From: an uncultured Oscillospiraceae bacterium
Lineage (GTDB): Bacteria; Bacillota; Clostridia; Oscillospirales; Oscillospiraceae
DNA: 35,967 nucleotides
Reading direction: 5' to 3'
Assembly (NCBI GenBank): GCA_947632005.1
Contig: CANRNU010000022.1
Coordinates: 1-35,967, forward strand
The position numbers were made by a program, and so were the translations under genes. Of the stretch, positions 1 to 8,488 are shown piece by piece (the first letter of the stretch is position 1; each line of letters opens with the position of its first letter). The notes under the pieces are model-generated. The model made no database searches. It saw nothing but the letters and a program-made list of their open reading frames with translations, and was not told the DNA's origin.

Positions 1-3
1 AAA

Positions 4-429
4 ATGTCTCAGAAAGTAGTTGGATACGTCAGATTCCAGGTCCCGGCGGGCCGCGCCACCCCGGCGCCCCCTGTGGGTCCCGCCCTTGGCCAGTACGGCA
101 TCAACATCGGCCAGTTCACCAAGGACTTCAACGAGCGCACCAAGGGCGACATGGGCATGATGATCCCCGTGGTCATCACCGTCTATGCCGACCGCAGCTT
201 CACCTTCATCACCAAGACCCCGCCCGCGGCCCTGCTCATCAAGAAGGCCTGCGGCATCGAGACCGCCTCCGGCGTGCCTCAGCGGGATAAGGTGGCCACG
301 ATCTCCAAGGAGGACCTGCGGAAGATCGCGGAGCAGAAAATGCCCGATCTCAACTGCACCAGCATCGAGTCGGCCATGAGCATGATCGCCGGCACCTGCC
401 GGAGCATGGGCGTTCTCGTGGGCGAATAA
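4..429 (+). CDS. rplK: 50S ribosomal protein L11
   Basis: This 141-residue protein is the usual length for L11, which binds 23S rRNA at the GTPase-associated centre and forms the stalk base with L10. The N-terminal Pro/Gly-rich segment (residues about 16-32, with [13 protein letters not shown]) is the classic L11 signature. The C-terminal half carries the rRNA-binding domain and ends in a Gly-rich segment. The gene begins at ATG 4, so its ribosome binding site lies outside the window. rplA follows 59 bp downstream on the same strand, the standard L11-L1 order. Identification is secure. Confidence 0.98.
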   Translation: MSQKVVGYVRFQVPAGRATPAPPVGPALGQYGINIGQFTKDFNERTKGDMGMMIPVVITVYADRSFTFITKTPPAALLIKKACGIETASGVPQRDKVATISKEDLRKIAEQKMPDLNCTSIESAMSMIAGTCRSMGVLVGE

Positions 430-488
430 GCCGCCCGATATGTGGGAGGAAAACTTCCGCTTAACCACATTTTTTGGAGGAAAATCAA

Positions 489-1181
489 ATGTTCAGAGGC
501 AAGAATTATAAAGAGAGCGCCAAGCTCTTTGACAAGCAGACCGTATACGATCCCCAGGAGGCCTTCGACCTGGTGTGCAAGACCAGCAAGGCCAAGTTCG
601 ACGAGACCGTCGAGCTGCATGTGAAGCTGGGCGTGGACGGCCGTCACGCCGACCAGCAGGTCCGCGGCGCCATCGTCCTGCCCCACGGCACCGGCAAGAG
701 CCGCACGGTGCTGGTGTTCTGCAAGCCCGAGCGCGAGGAGGAGGCCAAGGCCGCCGGCGCGGACTATGTGGGCGGTCAGGACATGGTCCAGAAGATCCAG
801 ACCGAGAATTGGTTCGACTTTGATGTGGTCATCGCCACGCCCGACATGATGGGCATGGTGGGCCGCCTGGGTAAGGTCCTGGGCCCCAAGGGCCTGATGC
901 CCTCCCCCAAGGCCGGCACCGTGACCCCCAACCTGACCCAGGCCATCAATGAGGTCAAGGCCGGTAAGATCGAGTACCGTCTGGATAAGACCAACATCAT
1001 CCACTGCCCCATCGGCAAAGTGAGTTTCGGTCCTGAAAAGCTCCAGGAGAACTACGAGGCCCTCATCGGCGCGATCGTGAAGGCCAAGCCCGCTGCGGCG
1101 AAAGGCCAGTATATCCGCAGCTGCGTCACCGCCTCCACCATGGGCCCCGGCATCAAGGTCAACGCCCAAAAGAGCGTGTAA
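489..1181 (+). CDS. rplA: 50S ribosomal protein L1
   Basis: L1 binds 23S rRNA to form the mobile L1 stalk at the E site, and in many bacteria it also represses its own mRNA. The frame is open from a TTG at 474. The GGAGG at 476-480 lies 8 nt before ATG 489, so ATG 489 is the start, giving 230 residues, the normal length. The conserved core '[20 protein letters not shown]' type motif is visible around residues 122-142 ([19 protein letters not shown]). It is cotranscribed with rplK. A terminator follows directly, so rplJ and rplL are not next in the operon, which is unusual for this locus. Confidence 0.98.
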   Translation: MFRGKNYKESAKLFDKQTVYDPQEAFDLVCKTSKAKFDETVELHVKLGVDGRHADQQVRGAIVLPHGTGKSRTVLVFCKPEREEEAKAAGADYVGGQDMVQKIQTENWFDFDVVIATPDMMGMVGRLGKVLGPKGLMPSPKAGTVTPNLTQAINEVKAGKIEYRLDKTNIIHCPIGKVSFGPEKLQENYEALIGAIVKAKPAAAKGQYIRSCVTASTMGPGIKVNAQKSV

Positions 1182-1194
1182 GCAAAAGGACAGC

Positions 1195-1230
1195 AAAACT
1201 GCCTCCGTCCCCTCGACGGAGGCAGTTTTA
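1195..1230 (+). terminator. rho-independent terminator after rplA
   Basis: A 15-bp inverted repeat (AAAACTGCCTCCGTC / GACGGAGGCAGTTTT) begins 14 nt after the rplA stop, with a short CCCCTC loop and an A/T-rich flank on each side. It should end the rplK-rplA transcript. The next gene's ribosome binding site begins immediately after it. Confidence 0.88.
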
Positions 1231-1248
1231 TTGAGAGGAGGCTGCCCG

Positions 1249-2766
1249 GTGAAAAACGTCACCAATGTCCTGGAATACCTGGAGGCCAGCGCCAGGCGCT
1301 GGCCGGACAAGCCCGCCGTGACGGACGGACAGGACAGCTGCACCTTTTCCTGGCTGGAGCAGACGGCAAGGGCCATCGGCACCGGGCTGAGCGGGTATGT
1401 GGACCCGGGACAGGGCGTGGCGGTGTGCATGGAAAAAAGCGCGGACCAGATCGCCGCTTTTTTGGGCGCGGTCTGCGCCGGGGCGTTTTATTGTCCGGTG
1501 GATACAGACCAGCCGGCCCGGCGGATGCAGGCCATGCTGGACAGGCTCCGCCCGGCGGCCATCGTCGCGGACCGGGCGGGAGCGGAGAAACTGGGGAAAC
1601 TGTCCCTGGCCGGGCCTGTTCTGCTCTTTGACGAATTGGAACAGACAGAAGAAAACGGCGAAAAACTGATCGCCATCCGCCGGCAGGCCATCGACAGCGA
1701 CCCGCTGTATGTGATGTTCACCTCCGGCTCTGCCGGCGCGCCCAAAGGCGTGGCGGTGAGCCACCGGTCTGTCATCGATCTGACCGAGTGGTTCTGCGGC
1801 ACCTTCGGCTTCACGGAGGAGGACGTGTTCGGGAACCAGACGCCCTTTACGTTTGACGCCTCGGTGAAGGAGATCTACGCGGCACTGAAAAGCGGCGCGG
1901 AGATGTGCGTTTTCCCGCGGGAGCTGTTTTCCTTCCCCCTGCGGCTCATCCAGCAGCTCAACCACCGGCAGGTCACCTGCATCATGTGGGTGCCCACGGT
2001 CCTGTGCCGGGTGGCGGACTTTGACACCTTTGAGACCATTCGTCCCCGGACGCTGCGGACAGTGCTTTTTGCCGGGGAGGTCATGCCCGCAAAGCAGCTC
2101 AACGTCTGGCGGCGGGCGCTGCCGGACGCGCGCTTTGCCAACCTGTACGGCCCCACGGAGGCCACCGTGGACGCGGCCTATTACATCGTGGACCGGCAGT
2201 TCCGGGACGGGGAGCCCATCCCCATTGGCCGGGCCTGCGAGAACACCGACGTCTTTCTTCTGAGTGAGCAGGACGAGCGGGCGGGTCCCGGGGAGGCTGG
2301 GGAGATCTGCATTCGCGGGACATCCCTGGCGCTGGGGTATTTCCGCGACCCGGCGGCCACGGCGGCGGCCTTCGTGCAAAATCCGCTCCATGACCGCTAT
2401 CCGGAGCGCGTCTACCGGACCGGGGACCTGGGCCGGTACAACGGGCAGGGAGAGCTCATCTACCTGGGCCGGAAGGACCGGCAGATCAAGCATATGGGTC
2501 ACCGGATCGAGCCGGGGGAGATCGAGGCGGCAGCCGAGGCGGCGGCGGGCGTCCGGCGGGCCTGCTGCCTGTATGACGCAGGCCGGCGGCGCATCCTGTG
2601 CGTCTATGAGGGGACCGCGGAGGGTCCGGCGCTGCGGGCCGCGCTGCAGGAGGCCCTGCCGCGGTATATGCTCCCGGCGGAGTGCCGGAGGATGGACGTC
2701 CTGCCGGTCAACGCCAACGGCAAGATCGACAGACAGGCGCTGGCGGAGATATTCATCCGGGAATAA
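1249..2766 (+). CDS. stand-alone amino-acid adenylation (AMP-binding) enzyme, NRPS A-domain/DltA-like
   Basis: The product (505 residues) is a complete adenylate-forming enzyme of the NRPS adenylation/DltA type. Visible core motifs are A3 FTSGSAGAPKG (about 157-167), A4 FDASV with the amino-group-binding Asp at 203, A5 YGPTEAT (from Tyr300), A6 GEICIRG, A7 YRTGD (about 389), A8 GRKDRQIKHMGHRIEPGEIE, and A10 NANGKID with the catalytic Lys at about 492. Such enzymes activate an amino acid as aminoacyl-AMP and load a carrier protein. GTG 1249 is chosen because GAGAGGAGG lies just upstream; a TTG at 1231 is less likely. No carrier protein, condensation domain or dlt genes are adjacent, so its substrate and partner are unknown. 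The length resembles DltA, but the missing dltBCD argues against naming it that. Confidence 0.85.
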   Translation: MKNVTNVLEYLEASARRWPDKPAVTDGQDSCTFSWLEQTARAIGTGLSGYVDPGQGVAVCMEKSADQIAAFLGAVCAGAFYCPVDTDQPARRMQAMLDRLRPAAIVADRAGAEKLGKLSLAGPVLLFDELEQTEENGEKLIAIRRQAIDSDPLYVMFTSGSAGAPKGVAVSHRSVIDLTEWFCGTFGFTEEDVFGNQTPFTFDASVKEIYAALKSGAEMCVFPRELFSFPLRLIQQLNHRQVTCIMWVPTVLCRVADFDTFETIRPRTLRTVLFAGEVMPAKQLNVWRRALPDARFANLYGPTEATVDAAYYIVDRQFRDGEPIPIGRACENTDVFLLSEQDERAGPGEAGEICIRGTSLALGYFRDPAATAAAFVQNPLHDRYPERVYRTGDLGRYNGQGELIYLGRKDRQIKHMGHRIEPGEIEAAAEAAAGVRRACCLYDAGRRRILCVYEGTAEGPALRAALQEALPRYMLPAECRRMDVLPVNANGKIDRQALAEIFIRE

Positions 2767-2773
2767 AAAAGAC

Positions 2774-2799
2774 AGGGGACACGCTCTCGCGTGTCCCCT
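2774..2799. terminator. bidirectional terminator between convergent genes
   Basis: An 11-bp perfect stem (AGGGGACACGC / GCGTGTCCCCT) with a TCTC loop lies between the adenylation gene and the convergent anti-sigma gene. Read on the minus strand it is followed by a run of six T (complement of 2765-2770), a good terminator for the sigma/anti-sigma operon. On the plus strand the T-tract is weaker. Confidence 0.85.
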
Positions 2800-2820
2800 T
2801 GCTTATCTTTGCGGCGGGAT

Positions 2821-4311
2821 TCAATCGTCCCACTCCTGCTCGTGGTCCAGGATGGCGCCGGTGGCGGCGTCCACGGTGTACTCGTACTCATATCCGTCGC
2901 AGCGGAAGTTGATCTCATATTCCACCCGGCCATCGTCCCGGTCCCGCTCGCACTTGATCCGGTCGGCCTGTTCCTGGGTCAGACCCGCATGCTCCAGGGC
3001 GGCGGCCACGGCGGCGGCCTCGCCCACGTCACCGCTGGGGTCCGGCGCAGGCGCGCCGGTGGCGGCGGCAGCAGTGGTAGCGGCAGGGGCGGTCTCCCGG
3101 GCGGCGCGGGGGTCGGGTTCTTTGTCCCAGCTCATGATCTCGCCGGTCTGGCCGTCGATCTCATAGTCATACTCATAGCCGTCCGCGAAAAATTCCACGT
3201 CATACTGTATCCGGCCGTCGTCCCGGTCGGTCTTCACGGTGAGGCGGTCGGCGGCGCTCTGCTGCACCTGGGCGTCCGCCAGGGCGATGGCCTCCGCCTC
3301 GTCCTCCGTCACGGCCACGGCGTCTTGGGGCAGGGCCGGTCCGGGGACCAGCACATTGGGGAGTTCAGCGCCCTGGATGACCTCGCCGGAGAAGGCGTGT
3401 ACGCCATAATCGGTCTCCCGGCCATCGATGAGCAGCTCCACGTCATAATAGGGGACTCTCTCGTCCAGCTCGGGGTCCACCTCGGCGTAGGTATAGTCGG
3501 CATCCGTCAGGCCGGCGAAGTCCAGCACGGCCTGAAGGGCGGCGTCCTGGCCGATGGGCATATCTGGCGCGCCGATCTCCAGCAGATCCCGCAGCTCCTC
3601 CACGGACAGGGCTGCCAGGGCGTCGAAGTCCAGCCCGCTGTTCCTGGCGACGATCTGGTCGATCAGATACGCCTTACCGGTGGAGATGTTGTTGCGCTGG
3701 GCCCGATCATCCAGGGACCTGTCCGCCGTCACGTTCTGGCTCAGGACGGAGGCGCTGTTGGCGGCGGTCTGCAGGACCCCGTCCACGGAGGCCACCAGCT
3801 CCTGCTGGAGCCGGGCGCCCCGGACGGTGTCGCTGTCTTCCACGGAGATGAGGATGGCGCTGTCCAGGTCGTCCAGATAACCGTTGCGCACCAGCGCGCC
3901 CACGATGGCGTTTACGGCCACGTCCAGCTTGGCGCCCTTCAGGTCGCTGCCGCCGCCCATGTCTGCCAGGACGTCGACGCCCTCCTGGTTGAGACCGGTA
4001 CAGCTGAGCACCTTCTCGTTTTTGTTCACGGTCAGCTCGATGCTGGGATTCACGTCCAGGCTGACCACGGAGGCAACGGCATAAGCCTGCTGGTAGAACA
4101 GGCCGCCTCCCCCCGCCAGCATCACCAGGGCCAGGCAGGCGGCGATGAGGCCTTTTTTCCAGCTCTTGTTTTTCTTGGCATTGGATGCGTTTTTCATGTC
4201 GATCACATTCCCCTTTCCCGTCCCGCAGCGGGAGAGGACCGCCGCCAGATCATCGGGGGCGGCGTGTTCCAGGGCGGTCTTCAGCCGCTGGTCCAGCTCC
4301 CGGTCTGTCAT
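2821..4311 (-). CDS. membrane anti-sigma factor, RsgI-like with PepSY repeats
   Basis: This 496-residue protein has a short cytoplasmic N-terminus, one membrane segment at about residues 53-72, and an extracytoplasmic region starting with a conserved 'SLDVNPSIEL' block (about 84-93). That block is typical of RsgI-type anti-sigma factors. After it come two or three acidic repeats of the PepSY type (for example the units with EYDYEIDGQTGEI and EYEYTVDAATGAI), which in this family sense the envelope. The start ATG 4311 overlaps the sigma gene stop by 4 nt (ATGA), indicating translational coupling. It is inferred to hold the adjacent ECF sigma factor at the membrane until an envelope signal arrives. 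Its signal and targets cannot be read from the sequence. Confidence 0.8.
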   Translation of the reverse strand: MTDRELDQRLKTALEHAAPDDLAAVLSRCGTGKGNVIDMKNASNAKKNKSWKKGLIAACLALVMLAGGGGLFYQQAYAVASVVSLDVNPSIELTVNKNEKVLSCTGLNQEGVDVLADMGGGSDLKGAKLDVAVNAIVGALVRNGYLDDLDSAILISVEDSDTVRGARLQQELVASVDGVLQTAANSASVLSQNVTADRSLDDRAQRNNISTGKAYLIDQIVARNSGLDFDALAALSVEELRDLLEIGAPDMPIGQDAALQAVLDFAGLTDADYTYAEVDPELDERVPYYDVELLIDGRETDYGVHAFSGEVIQGAELPNVLVPGPALPQDAVAVTEDEAEAIALADAQVQQSAADRLTVKTDRDDGRIQYDVEFFADGYEYDYEIDGQTGEIMSWDKEPDPRAARETAPAATTAAAATGAPAPDPSGDVGEAAAVAAALEHAGLTQEQADRIKCERDRDDGRVEYEINFRCDGYEYEYTVDAATGAILDHEQEWDD

Positions 4312-4883
4312 AGGGCGTCATCTCCTTCCAGCAGGGTACGCAGTTTTTTTCGTGCGCGGTGGTATTTGGACAGGACTGTCGCGAGGGGAAGGCCCAGCAG
4401 CTGACCGATCTCCCGGTGCTTGAGACCGGAGGCGGCGTGGAGCAGTATGATCTGCCGCTCCGGGTCGGAGAGGCGCGCCAGCGCCGATTGGAGCACCGCC
4501 CGGTCCTCGGCGGTGACGCCGGCAGCGGCCGCAGGAATGGCGTCCCATTCCTCCTCGGTCATGGTGCGGGTGCGGCTGCTTTGGCGCAGGCGCATGAGGG
4601 CCAGGTTTCGGGCGATGGCCAGGACCCAGGCCATGGGCGAACCCTGGGGCCGGTACCGGTCGGCGCTCTCCCAGAGTTTGACGAAGGTATCCTGGGTCGT
4701 GTCGGCGGCGTCCTCGGCATTTTTGAGGATGCCCAGAGCCGTGGCATATACGGCGCCGCGGGTCTGCTTGTACACGGCGCCCAGCGCCTCTCTGTCGCCG
4801 GCGGCCACCCGGAGCAGAAGCTCTTCCAGGCGGGCAGCATCCGGTGTGATGCTCTCAGTCTTGGTTGCCGTTCCCATCTGCAT
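4308..4883 (-). CDS. ECF-type RNA polymerase sigma factor
   Basis: The 191-residue product has the two-domain layout of extracytoplasmic-function sigma factors. Region 2 (about residues 25-95) contains DAADTTQDTFVKLWE and WVLAIARNLALMRLR. Region 4 (about 130-185) contains LSDPERQIILLHAASGLKHREIGQLLG, a helix-turn-helix for -35 recognition. ATG 4883 is chosen because GGAG at 4893-4896 sits at good distance; a TTG at 4901 is the alternative. The gene overlaps the RsgI-like anti-sigma gene by 4 nt, the usual sigma/anti-sigma pairing. An htrA-like protease gene lies directly upstream on the same strand, consistent with an envelope-stress circuit, but a hairpin separates them. Confidence 0.9.
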   Translation of the reverse strand: MQMGTATKTESITPDAARLEELLLRVAAGDREALGAVYKQTRGAVYATALGILKNAEDAADTTQDTFVKLWESADRYRPQGSPMAWVLAIARNLALMRLRQSSRTRTMTEEEWDAIPAAAAGVTAEDRAVLQSALARLSDPERQIILLHAASGLKHREIGQLLGLPLATVLSKYHRARKKLRTLLEGDDAL

Positions 4884-4947
4884 CTTGCGATCTCCTGTCA
4901 ATGAAGGAATGCGCGGGAAAAGGGTTTTATTGCACGGGTTCTGAAAA

Positions 4948-4980
4948 ATTTTTTCAGGGCACGCCGGATGACATGCCCTG
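4948..4980 (-). terminator. terminator after htrA-like gene
   Basis: Seven base pairs (CAGGGCA / TGCCCTG, 4955-4961 with 4974-4980) close a loop that can pair further, followed on the minus strand by an A/T tract around 4943-4954. It lies 8 nt after the protease stop and upstream of the sigma gene, so the two are probably separate transcripts or partly attenuated. Confidence 0.65.
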
Positions 4981-4988
4981 AGATCGTT

Positions 4989-6311
4989 TTATGGCTGCGG
5001 TGTGGCGGCGGGGAGCTCCTCCCCGAAGACCACAGGCAGGGTGATGGTCTCGTTGCCCCGGCAGACGGTGAGCAGGGCGGTGTCCCCCGCCCGGTAATTG
5101 CGCACGGCTGCCACCAGTTCGTCTGCGTCGGTGACGGGGGTGTCGTCCACGGCGGTGATGATGTCACCCTTCTGCAGGCCGGCGGCCTCCGCGGCGCTGC
5201 CCGGCTGGACCGCGCTCACATAGGCGCCGGGAACAGCCCGGAAATACTGGGCCACGGCAGGGGAGAAGGAATCCAGCATCAGACCAAGATACGCCTTGCC
5301 GGAGACATAGCCCTTGGTGATGAGCTCATTGGCGATGGAGCAGGCATCGGCGATGGGGATGGCGAAGCCAAGGCCCTCCACGCCGTCGGCGGTGTACTTG
5401 GCGGTGGTGACGCCCACCACCCGGCCGTATACGTCGTAGACCGGCCCGCCGGAGCTGCCGCTGTTGACGGCTGCGTCAAACTGGAACATGTTGGCGGACA
5501 CATTGTCGTCGATCAGAATGTCCCGGTCCCGGGCGGAGACGATGCCCTTCGTCATGGTACAGGGCAGATCCCGGGTGGGGTTCCCCACGGTATAGATGGT
5601 CTGTCCCACGGCCAGGGCGTCCGAGTCGCCCAGGGGCGCGGCGGCCAGGCCCTGGGCCTCGATCTTCAGTACGGCAAGATCGCTGTCCGTCTCCGCACCC
5701 ACGATCTGCGCGTCGTATTCCGTCCCGTCAAAGGTGACGATGGTGAGGGGCCAGCCCCGGAGGACGCCGGCCTGGATGACGTGATAATTGGTGAGGATGT
5801 AGCCGTCCGTGCTGACGATGATACCGGAGCCGGCCATATTCCCGCCCTGGCTGCCGGTGGACAGCACCGCCACCACCTGGCCGCAGGCGGCGGCGTACAG
5901 CTCCTCTCCGGACAGGGCGGCGCCGGCTGTCCCGGCGGGACTCAGCATCAGCGGCCCGGCGGGTTCCTGGGTCACGCCGGCCTCGGCGTAAAACGCTGAG
6001 GAGGGCTCCTCCGCGTGGCGCATGTTCCGGCTGACGAGATAAAGCCCGCCGGCGCCCAGCAGACTGGCCACCGTCACGCACACGAGACAAAGGATCAATA
6101 CGGTCTTCAGGCCCATCTGGCCCCGATGGCAGGCGCTGTCCTCCCCGGCGTAATAGCGGGCGGGGTTGTAGCCATAGGGAGACCTGTCCTCCCGGGGAAC
6201 GGCGCGGTAATAGGCGTCGCTGTACGCCGAGCGGTCCCGTTCCGGGCGGACGATATGATATTCCGACGGCTCCTCTCCGAAGGGCCGGTCGATACGGGAG
6301 TGCTGGTTCAA
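4989..6311 (-). CDS. membrane-anchored HtrA/DegP-type serine protease with PDZ domain
   Basis: This 440-residue S1C-family protease has a Tyr/Pro/Arg-rich cytoplasmic N-terminus, one membrane anchor at about residues 68-93, a trypsin-like domain and one C-terminal PDZ domain (about 335-430). The catalytic triad is visible: His177 in TNYHV, Asp211 in TDSDLAVLKI and Ser287 in NSGSSGGP. Such proteins degrade or refold misfolded envelope proteins outside the membrane. The start is TTG 6311, supported by GGGGAGG 7 nt upstream. The -10/-35 promoter lies at 6353-6381. A paralogue is encoded at 8687 on the opposite strand. Confidence 0.92.
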   Translation of the reverse strand: MNQHSRIDRPFGEEPSEYHIVRPERDRSAYSDAYYRAVPREDRSPYGYNPARYYAGEDSACHRGQMGLKTVLILCLVCVTVASLLGAGGLYLVSRNMRHAEEPSSAFYAEAGVTQEPAGPLMLSPAGTAGAALSGEELYAAACGQVVAVLSTGSQGGNMAGSGIIVSTDGYILTNYHVIQAGVLRGWPLTIVTFDGTEYDAQIVGAETDSDLAVLKIEAQGLAAAPLGDSDALAVGQTIYTVGNPTRDLPCTMTKGIVSARDRDILIDDNVSANMFQFDAAVNSGSSGGPVYDVYGRVVGVTTAKYTADGVEGLGFAIPIADACSIANELITKGYVSGKAYLGLMLDSFSPAVAQYFRAVPGAYVSAVQPGSAAEAAGLQKGDIITAVDDTPVTDADELVAAVRNYRAGDTALLTVCRGNETITLPVVFGEELPAATPQP

Positions 6312-6352
6312 GAAAAGACCTCCCCACAGCGCGCGTCTCTCTGGGGGATACT

Positions 6353-6381
6353 ATAATACTTTCCGACATCGAAAATGTTAA
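6353..6381 (-). promoter_or_regulatory. sigma-A-type promoter of the htrA-like gene
   Basis: On the minus strand TTAACA (6376-6381) and TATTAT (6353-6358) are separated by 17 bp, about 40 nt before the TTG start. The spacing and boxes fit a housekeeping promoter. Confidence 0.65.
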
Positions 6382-6387
6382 CAGTTT

Positions 6388-6415
6388 GAAAAAACCGGAC
6401 GGCAAAGCCGCCCGG
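6388..6415 (-). terminator. terminator of the ABC exporter operon
   Basis: A 9-bp stem (CCGGGCGGC / GCCGTCCGG on the minus strand, one wobble) with a TTT loop is followed by TTTTTTC. It lies just after the permease stop and before the htrA promoter. Confidence 0.85.
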
Positions 6416-6418
6416 CGC

Positions 6419-7150
6419 TCAATTTCTGCGCATTTTTCGGGAAAACACCGCTCCGGCCAGGACCAGGGCCAGGGTCATATATCCCAGTACCCACCGGAGA
6501 TGGACCGCCGCCCCGGCGCCCTCCCCCCGGAGGGCGGCCCGGGCCAGCTCCACCGCGTGCAGAAAGGGCAGTGCCTCCGCCAGCCGCCGGAACCATCCTC
6601 CCACCAGGGACACGTCAAACCAGGTCCCGGACAGCCAGGCGGTCAGGTTCGTCAGCAGCGCCCCGCACAGGCCGCCCACCTGCTTGTCGGTGAACACCGT
6701 CCCGCACAGAAGGCCCAGCCCGATGAAAAACAGGCTGGCCGGCAGACAGGCCAGCATCGCCCAGAGGATATGGCCCGAGACCTCCAGTCCCAGACAGACC
6801 GCCGCCAGATAGCACACGGCGCACTGGGCCAGACCCATGGGGACGAGGGGCAGCGCGTAGCCCAGGATATAGTCCGCGCCGGTGAGGGGCGTGGTATAGA
6901 GCCGCTGGAGAAAGCTGGTTTTCCGGTCCCGGGAGATGAGCGTCGCGGCGAACAGGGTGATGAACGCCTGGCCGAACACCGCCACCCCCGGCGTCAGACT
7001 CTCCAGCGCGAACATCGCCGCGGGGACATTTTTCTGGATGGCTGTCAGAAGCAGCAGCAGGATGAGGGGAAACCCCAGACCGAATCCCACGGTCAGCGGG
7101 TCCCGCAGCATCTCCCGGGCCGTCCGCCGGGCAAAGGTCAGCATCCTCAT
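6419..7150 (-). CDS. ABC-2 type transporter permease
   Basis: The 243-residue product is highly hydrophobic with about six predicted membrane helices, starting near residues 20-40 (LTVGFGLGFPLILLLLL). This matches ABC-2 family permeases of drug, antibiotic or polysaccharide exporters. The region RDRKTSFLQRLYTTPLTGADYILG resembles the conserved loop of this family that contacts the ATPase. ATG 7150 overlaps the upstream ATPase stop as ATGA, so the two are translationally coupled. With the ATPase and TetR regulator it forms a three-gene operon, probably an efflux system. The substrate cannot be deduced. Confidence 0.88.
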   Translation of the reverse strand: MRMLTFARRTAREMLRDPLTVGFGLGFPLILLLLLTAIQKNVPAAMFALESLTPGVAVFGQAFITLFAATLISRDRKTSFLQRLYTTPLTGADYILGYALPLVPMGLAQCAVCYLAAVCLGLEVSGHILWAMLACLPASLFFIGLGLLCGTVFTDKQVGGLCGALLTNLTAWLSGTWFDVSLVGGWFRRLAEALPFLHAVELARAALRGEGAGAAVHLRWVLGYMTLALVLAGAVFSRKMRRN

Positions 7151-7875
7151 CCCAGTCCTGCCTCCTTTACGATGGACACAAAGGCGTCCTCGAACCGGTC
7201 CGTTCCCGCCCGGGCTTTCAGATCTGCCGCCGTGCCGGTGCAGACGAGCCTTCCCCCGGCCATCACGCCCACCCGGTCCGCCAAGGCCTCCGCCTCCTCC
7301 ATATAATGGGTGGTGAGAACGACCGTGACGTCCCGCAGGGCCCGGATGACCTCCCACAGGGCGGCCCGGGCCAGCACGTCCAATCCCAGGGTCGGCTCAT
7401 CCAGGAACAGCACCTTGGGGCCGGATACCAGGGCCATGGCGATGGAGAGCCGCCTCTGCCAGCCGCCGGACAGCTTCCCCGCCCGGCGATGCAGGACCGG
7501 CGCCAGCCCCAGCTTTTCCGCCAGGTCCCCGGTCCGGGCCCGGGCGGAGGACCTGTCCAGCCCGTGGACCCGTGCCATGAACAGCAGGTTCTCCTCCGCC
7601 GTCAGATTCATCGCCGCCGCCGTCTCCTGGGGAGACAGACCGATGAGGCTTTTGACCGCCTGGGGCTCCCGGACCACGCTCCTGCCGCCCACCAGGGCGT
7701 CCCCCGCCGTGGGCCGGGTCAGGCAGGAGAGCATCCGTACGGTGGTGGTCTTCCCCGCCCCGTTCACCCCCAGCAGGGCAAACAGCTCCCCCGCCGGAAC
7801 GGTCAGACACAGATCCTCCACCGCCGTCAGGCCGCCGTACCGCTTGGTCAGCCCCTCCGTCCGGACGCCGTCCAT
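7147..7875 (-). CDS. ABC transporter ATP-binding protein
   Basis: This 242-residue ATPase shows Walker A GVNGAGKTTT (residues 36-45), the signature LSGGW (135-139), Walker B VLFLDEP (155-161) and the switch His in TTHYMEEAE, so it should be catalytically competent. It matches the DrrA/CcmA-like class that pairs with ABC-2 permeases to export drugs or lipids. The start ATG 7875 lies 1 nt after the TetR gene stop, with AAGGAGGG inside the end of the regulator gene. It overlaps the permease start by 4 nt. Confidence 0.95.
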   Translation of the reverse strand: MDGVRTEGLTKRYGGLTAVEDLCLTVPAGELFALLGVNGAGKTTTVRMLSCLTRPTAGDALVGGRSVVREPQAVKSLIGLSPQETAAAMNLTAEENLLFMARVHGLDRSSARARTGDLAEKLGLAPVLHRRAGKLSGGWQRRLSIAMALVSGPKVLFLDEPTLGLDVLARAALWEVIRALRDVTVVLTTHYMEEAEALADRVGVMAGGRLVCTGTAADLKARAGTDRFEDAFVSIVKEAGLG

Positions 7876-7876
7876 A

Positions 7877-8443
7877 TCACGCGCCCTCCTTCCCGGCGAA
7901 CCGGGCCCGCAGCCCCTGGAACACGTCCGTGAGCATGTCGCTCACGAGAGCGGGGTCCCAGCGCACATATCCTGTGGCCAGCGTGGCCGCCACCCCGTGG
8001 ACGAACAGCCACATCTCCAGGTGGAACCGCCACGCGGCGTCCTCGGAAAGGCCGGTCTTGTCCATGATGAGCCGAAGCACGCCGGCGTTCTCCACCCGGT
8101 CATCGGCAGGGGATTCGGCGGACCGGTCCCGCATATAGAGCCAGCGAAACAGCGCCGGCTCCTCCGCGGCAAAGCGGATATACCCCATGCCCACGGCCTT
8201 ATAGGGGGGATAGTCCGACCCGGAGGCCGGGTCCATGTAGGCGTTGGCGGCAGCCTGGGCCGCGGCCAGCACATCCCTTTGCAGGTCCTCCATGGCGGCG
8301 TAGTTGGAAAAGACCGGCTGGGTGGAACAGCCCAGCTTTGCGGCCACGGCCCGGGCGTTGATGGCCTGGGGCCCCCTGGCCCGGGCCAGCGCCAGCCCCG
8401 CCGACACGATCTGCTCCCGGGTCACCTTCGTTTTGGGCGGCAT
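7877..8443 (-). CDS. TetR family transcriptional regulator
   Basis: This 188-residue protein has an N-terminal TetR-type helix-turn-helix (about residues 6-50: TREQIVSAGLALARARG, then AINARAVAAKLGCSTQPVFSNYAAMEDL) and an alpha-helical ligand domain containing a Trp/His-rich segment. ATG 8443 is preferred over the upstream TTG 8467 because of the AAGAAGG sequence 5' of it. It is the first gene of the exporter operon, and its promoter is covered by an inverted repeat (8461-8488). It therefore probably represses its own operon and is released by the exported compound. Confidence 0.88.
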   Translation of the reverse strand: MPPKTKVTREQIVSAGLALARARGPQAINARAVAAKLGCSTQPVFSNYAAMEDLQRDVLAAAQAAANAYMDPASGSDYPPYKAVGMGYIRFAAEEPALFRWLYMRDRSAESPADDRVENAGVLRLIMDKTGLSEDAAWRFHLEMWLFVHGVAATLATGYVRWDPALVSDMLTDVFQGLRARFAGKEGA

Positions 8444-8460
8444 AAAAACACCTTCTTTAA

Positions 8461-8488
8461 ATAACAAATGTTATATATCTGCTGTTAT
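8461..8488. promoter_or_regulatory. palindromic operator, probably for the TetR regulator
   Basis: ATAACA-AA-TGTTAT (8461-8474) is a perfect inverted repeat, and a second TGTTAT at 8483-8488 can also pair with ATAACA at 8461. The site lies between the start codon and the -10 box and overlaps that box, a typical position for autorepression. Binding by the adjacent TetR protein is inferred. Confidence 0.6.

Noticed and set aside
1249-2766. Calling the adenylation gene dltA
   Set aside because: Length and motifs would allow it, but dltB, dltC and dltD are absent and the carrier partner is unknown.
2791-4404. Long plus-strand open frame opposite the anti-sigma gene
   Set aside because: It is a Val/Gly/His-rich mirror of the real minus-strand gene, has no motif and runs through its terminator region.
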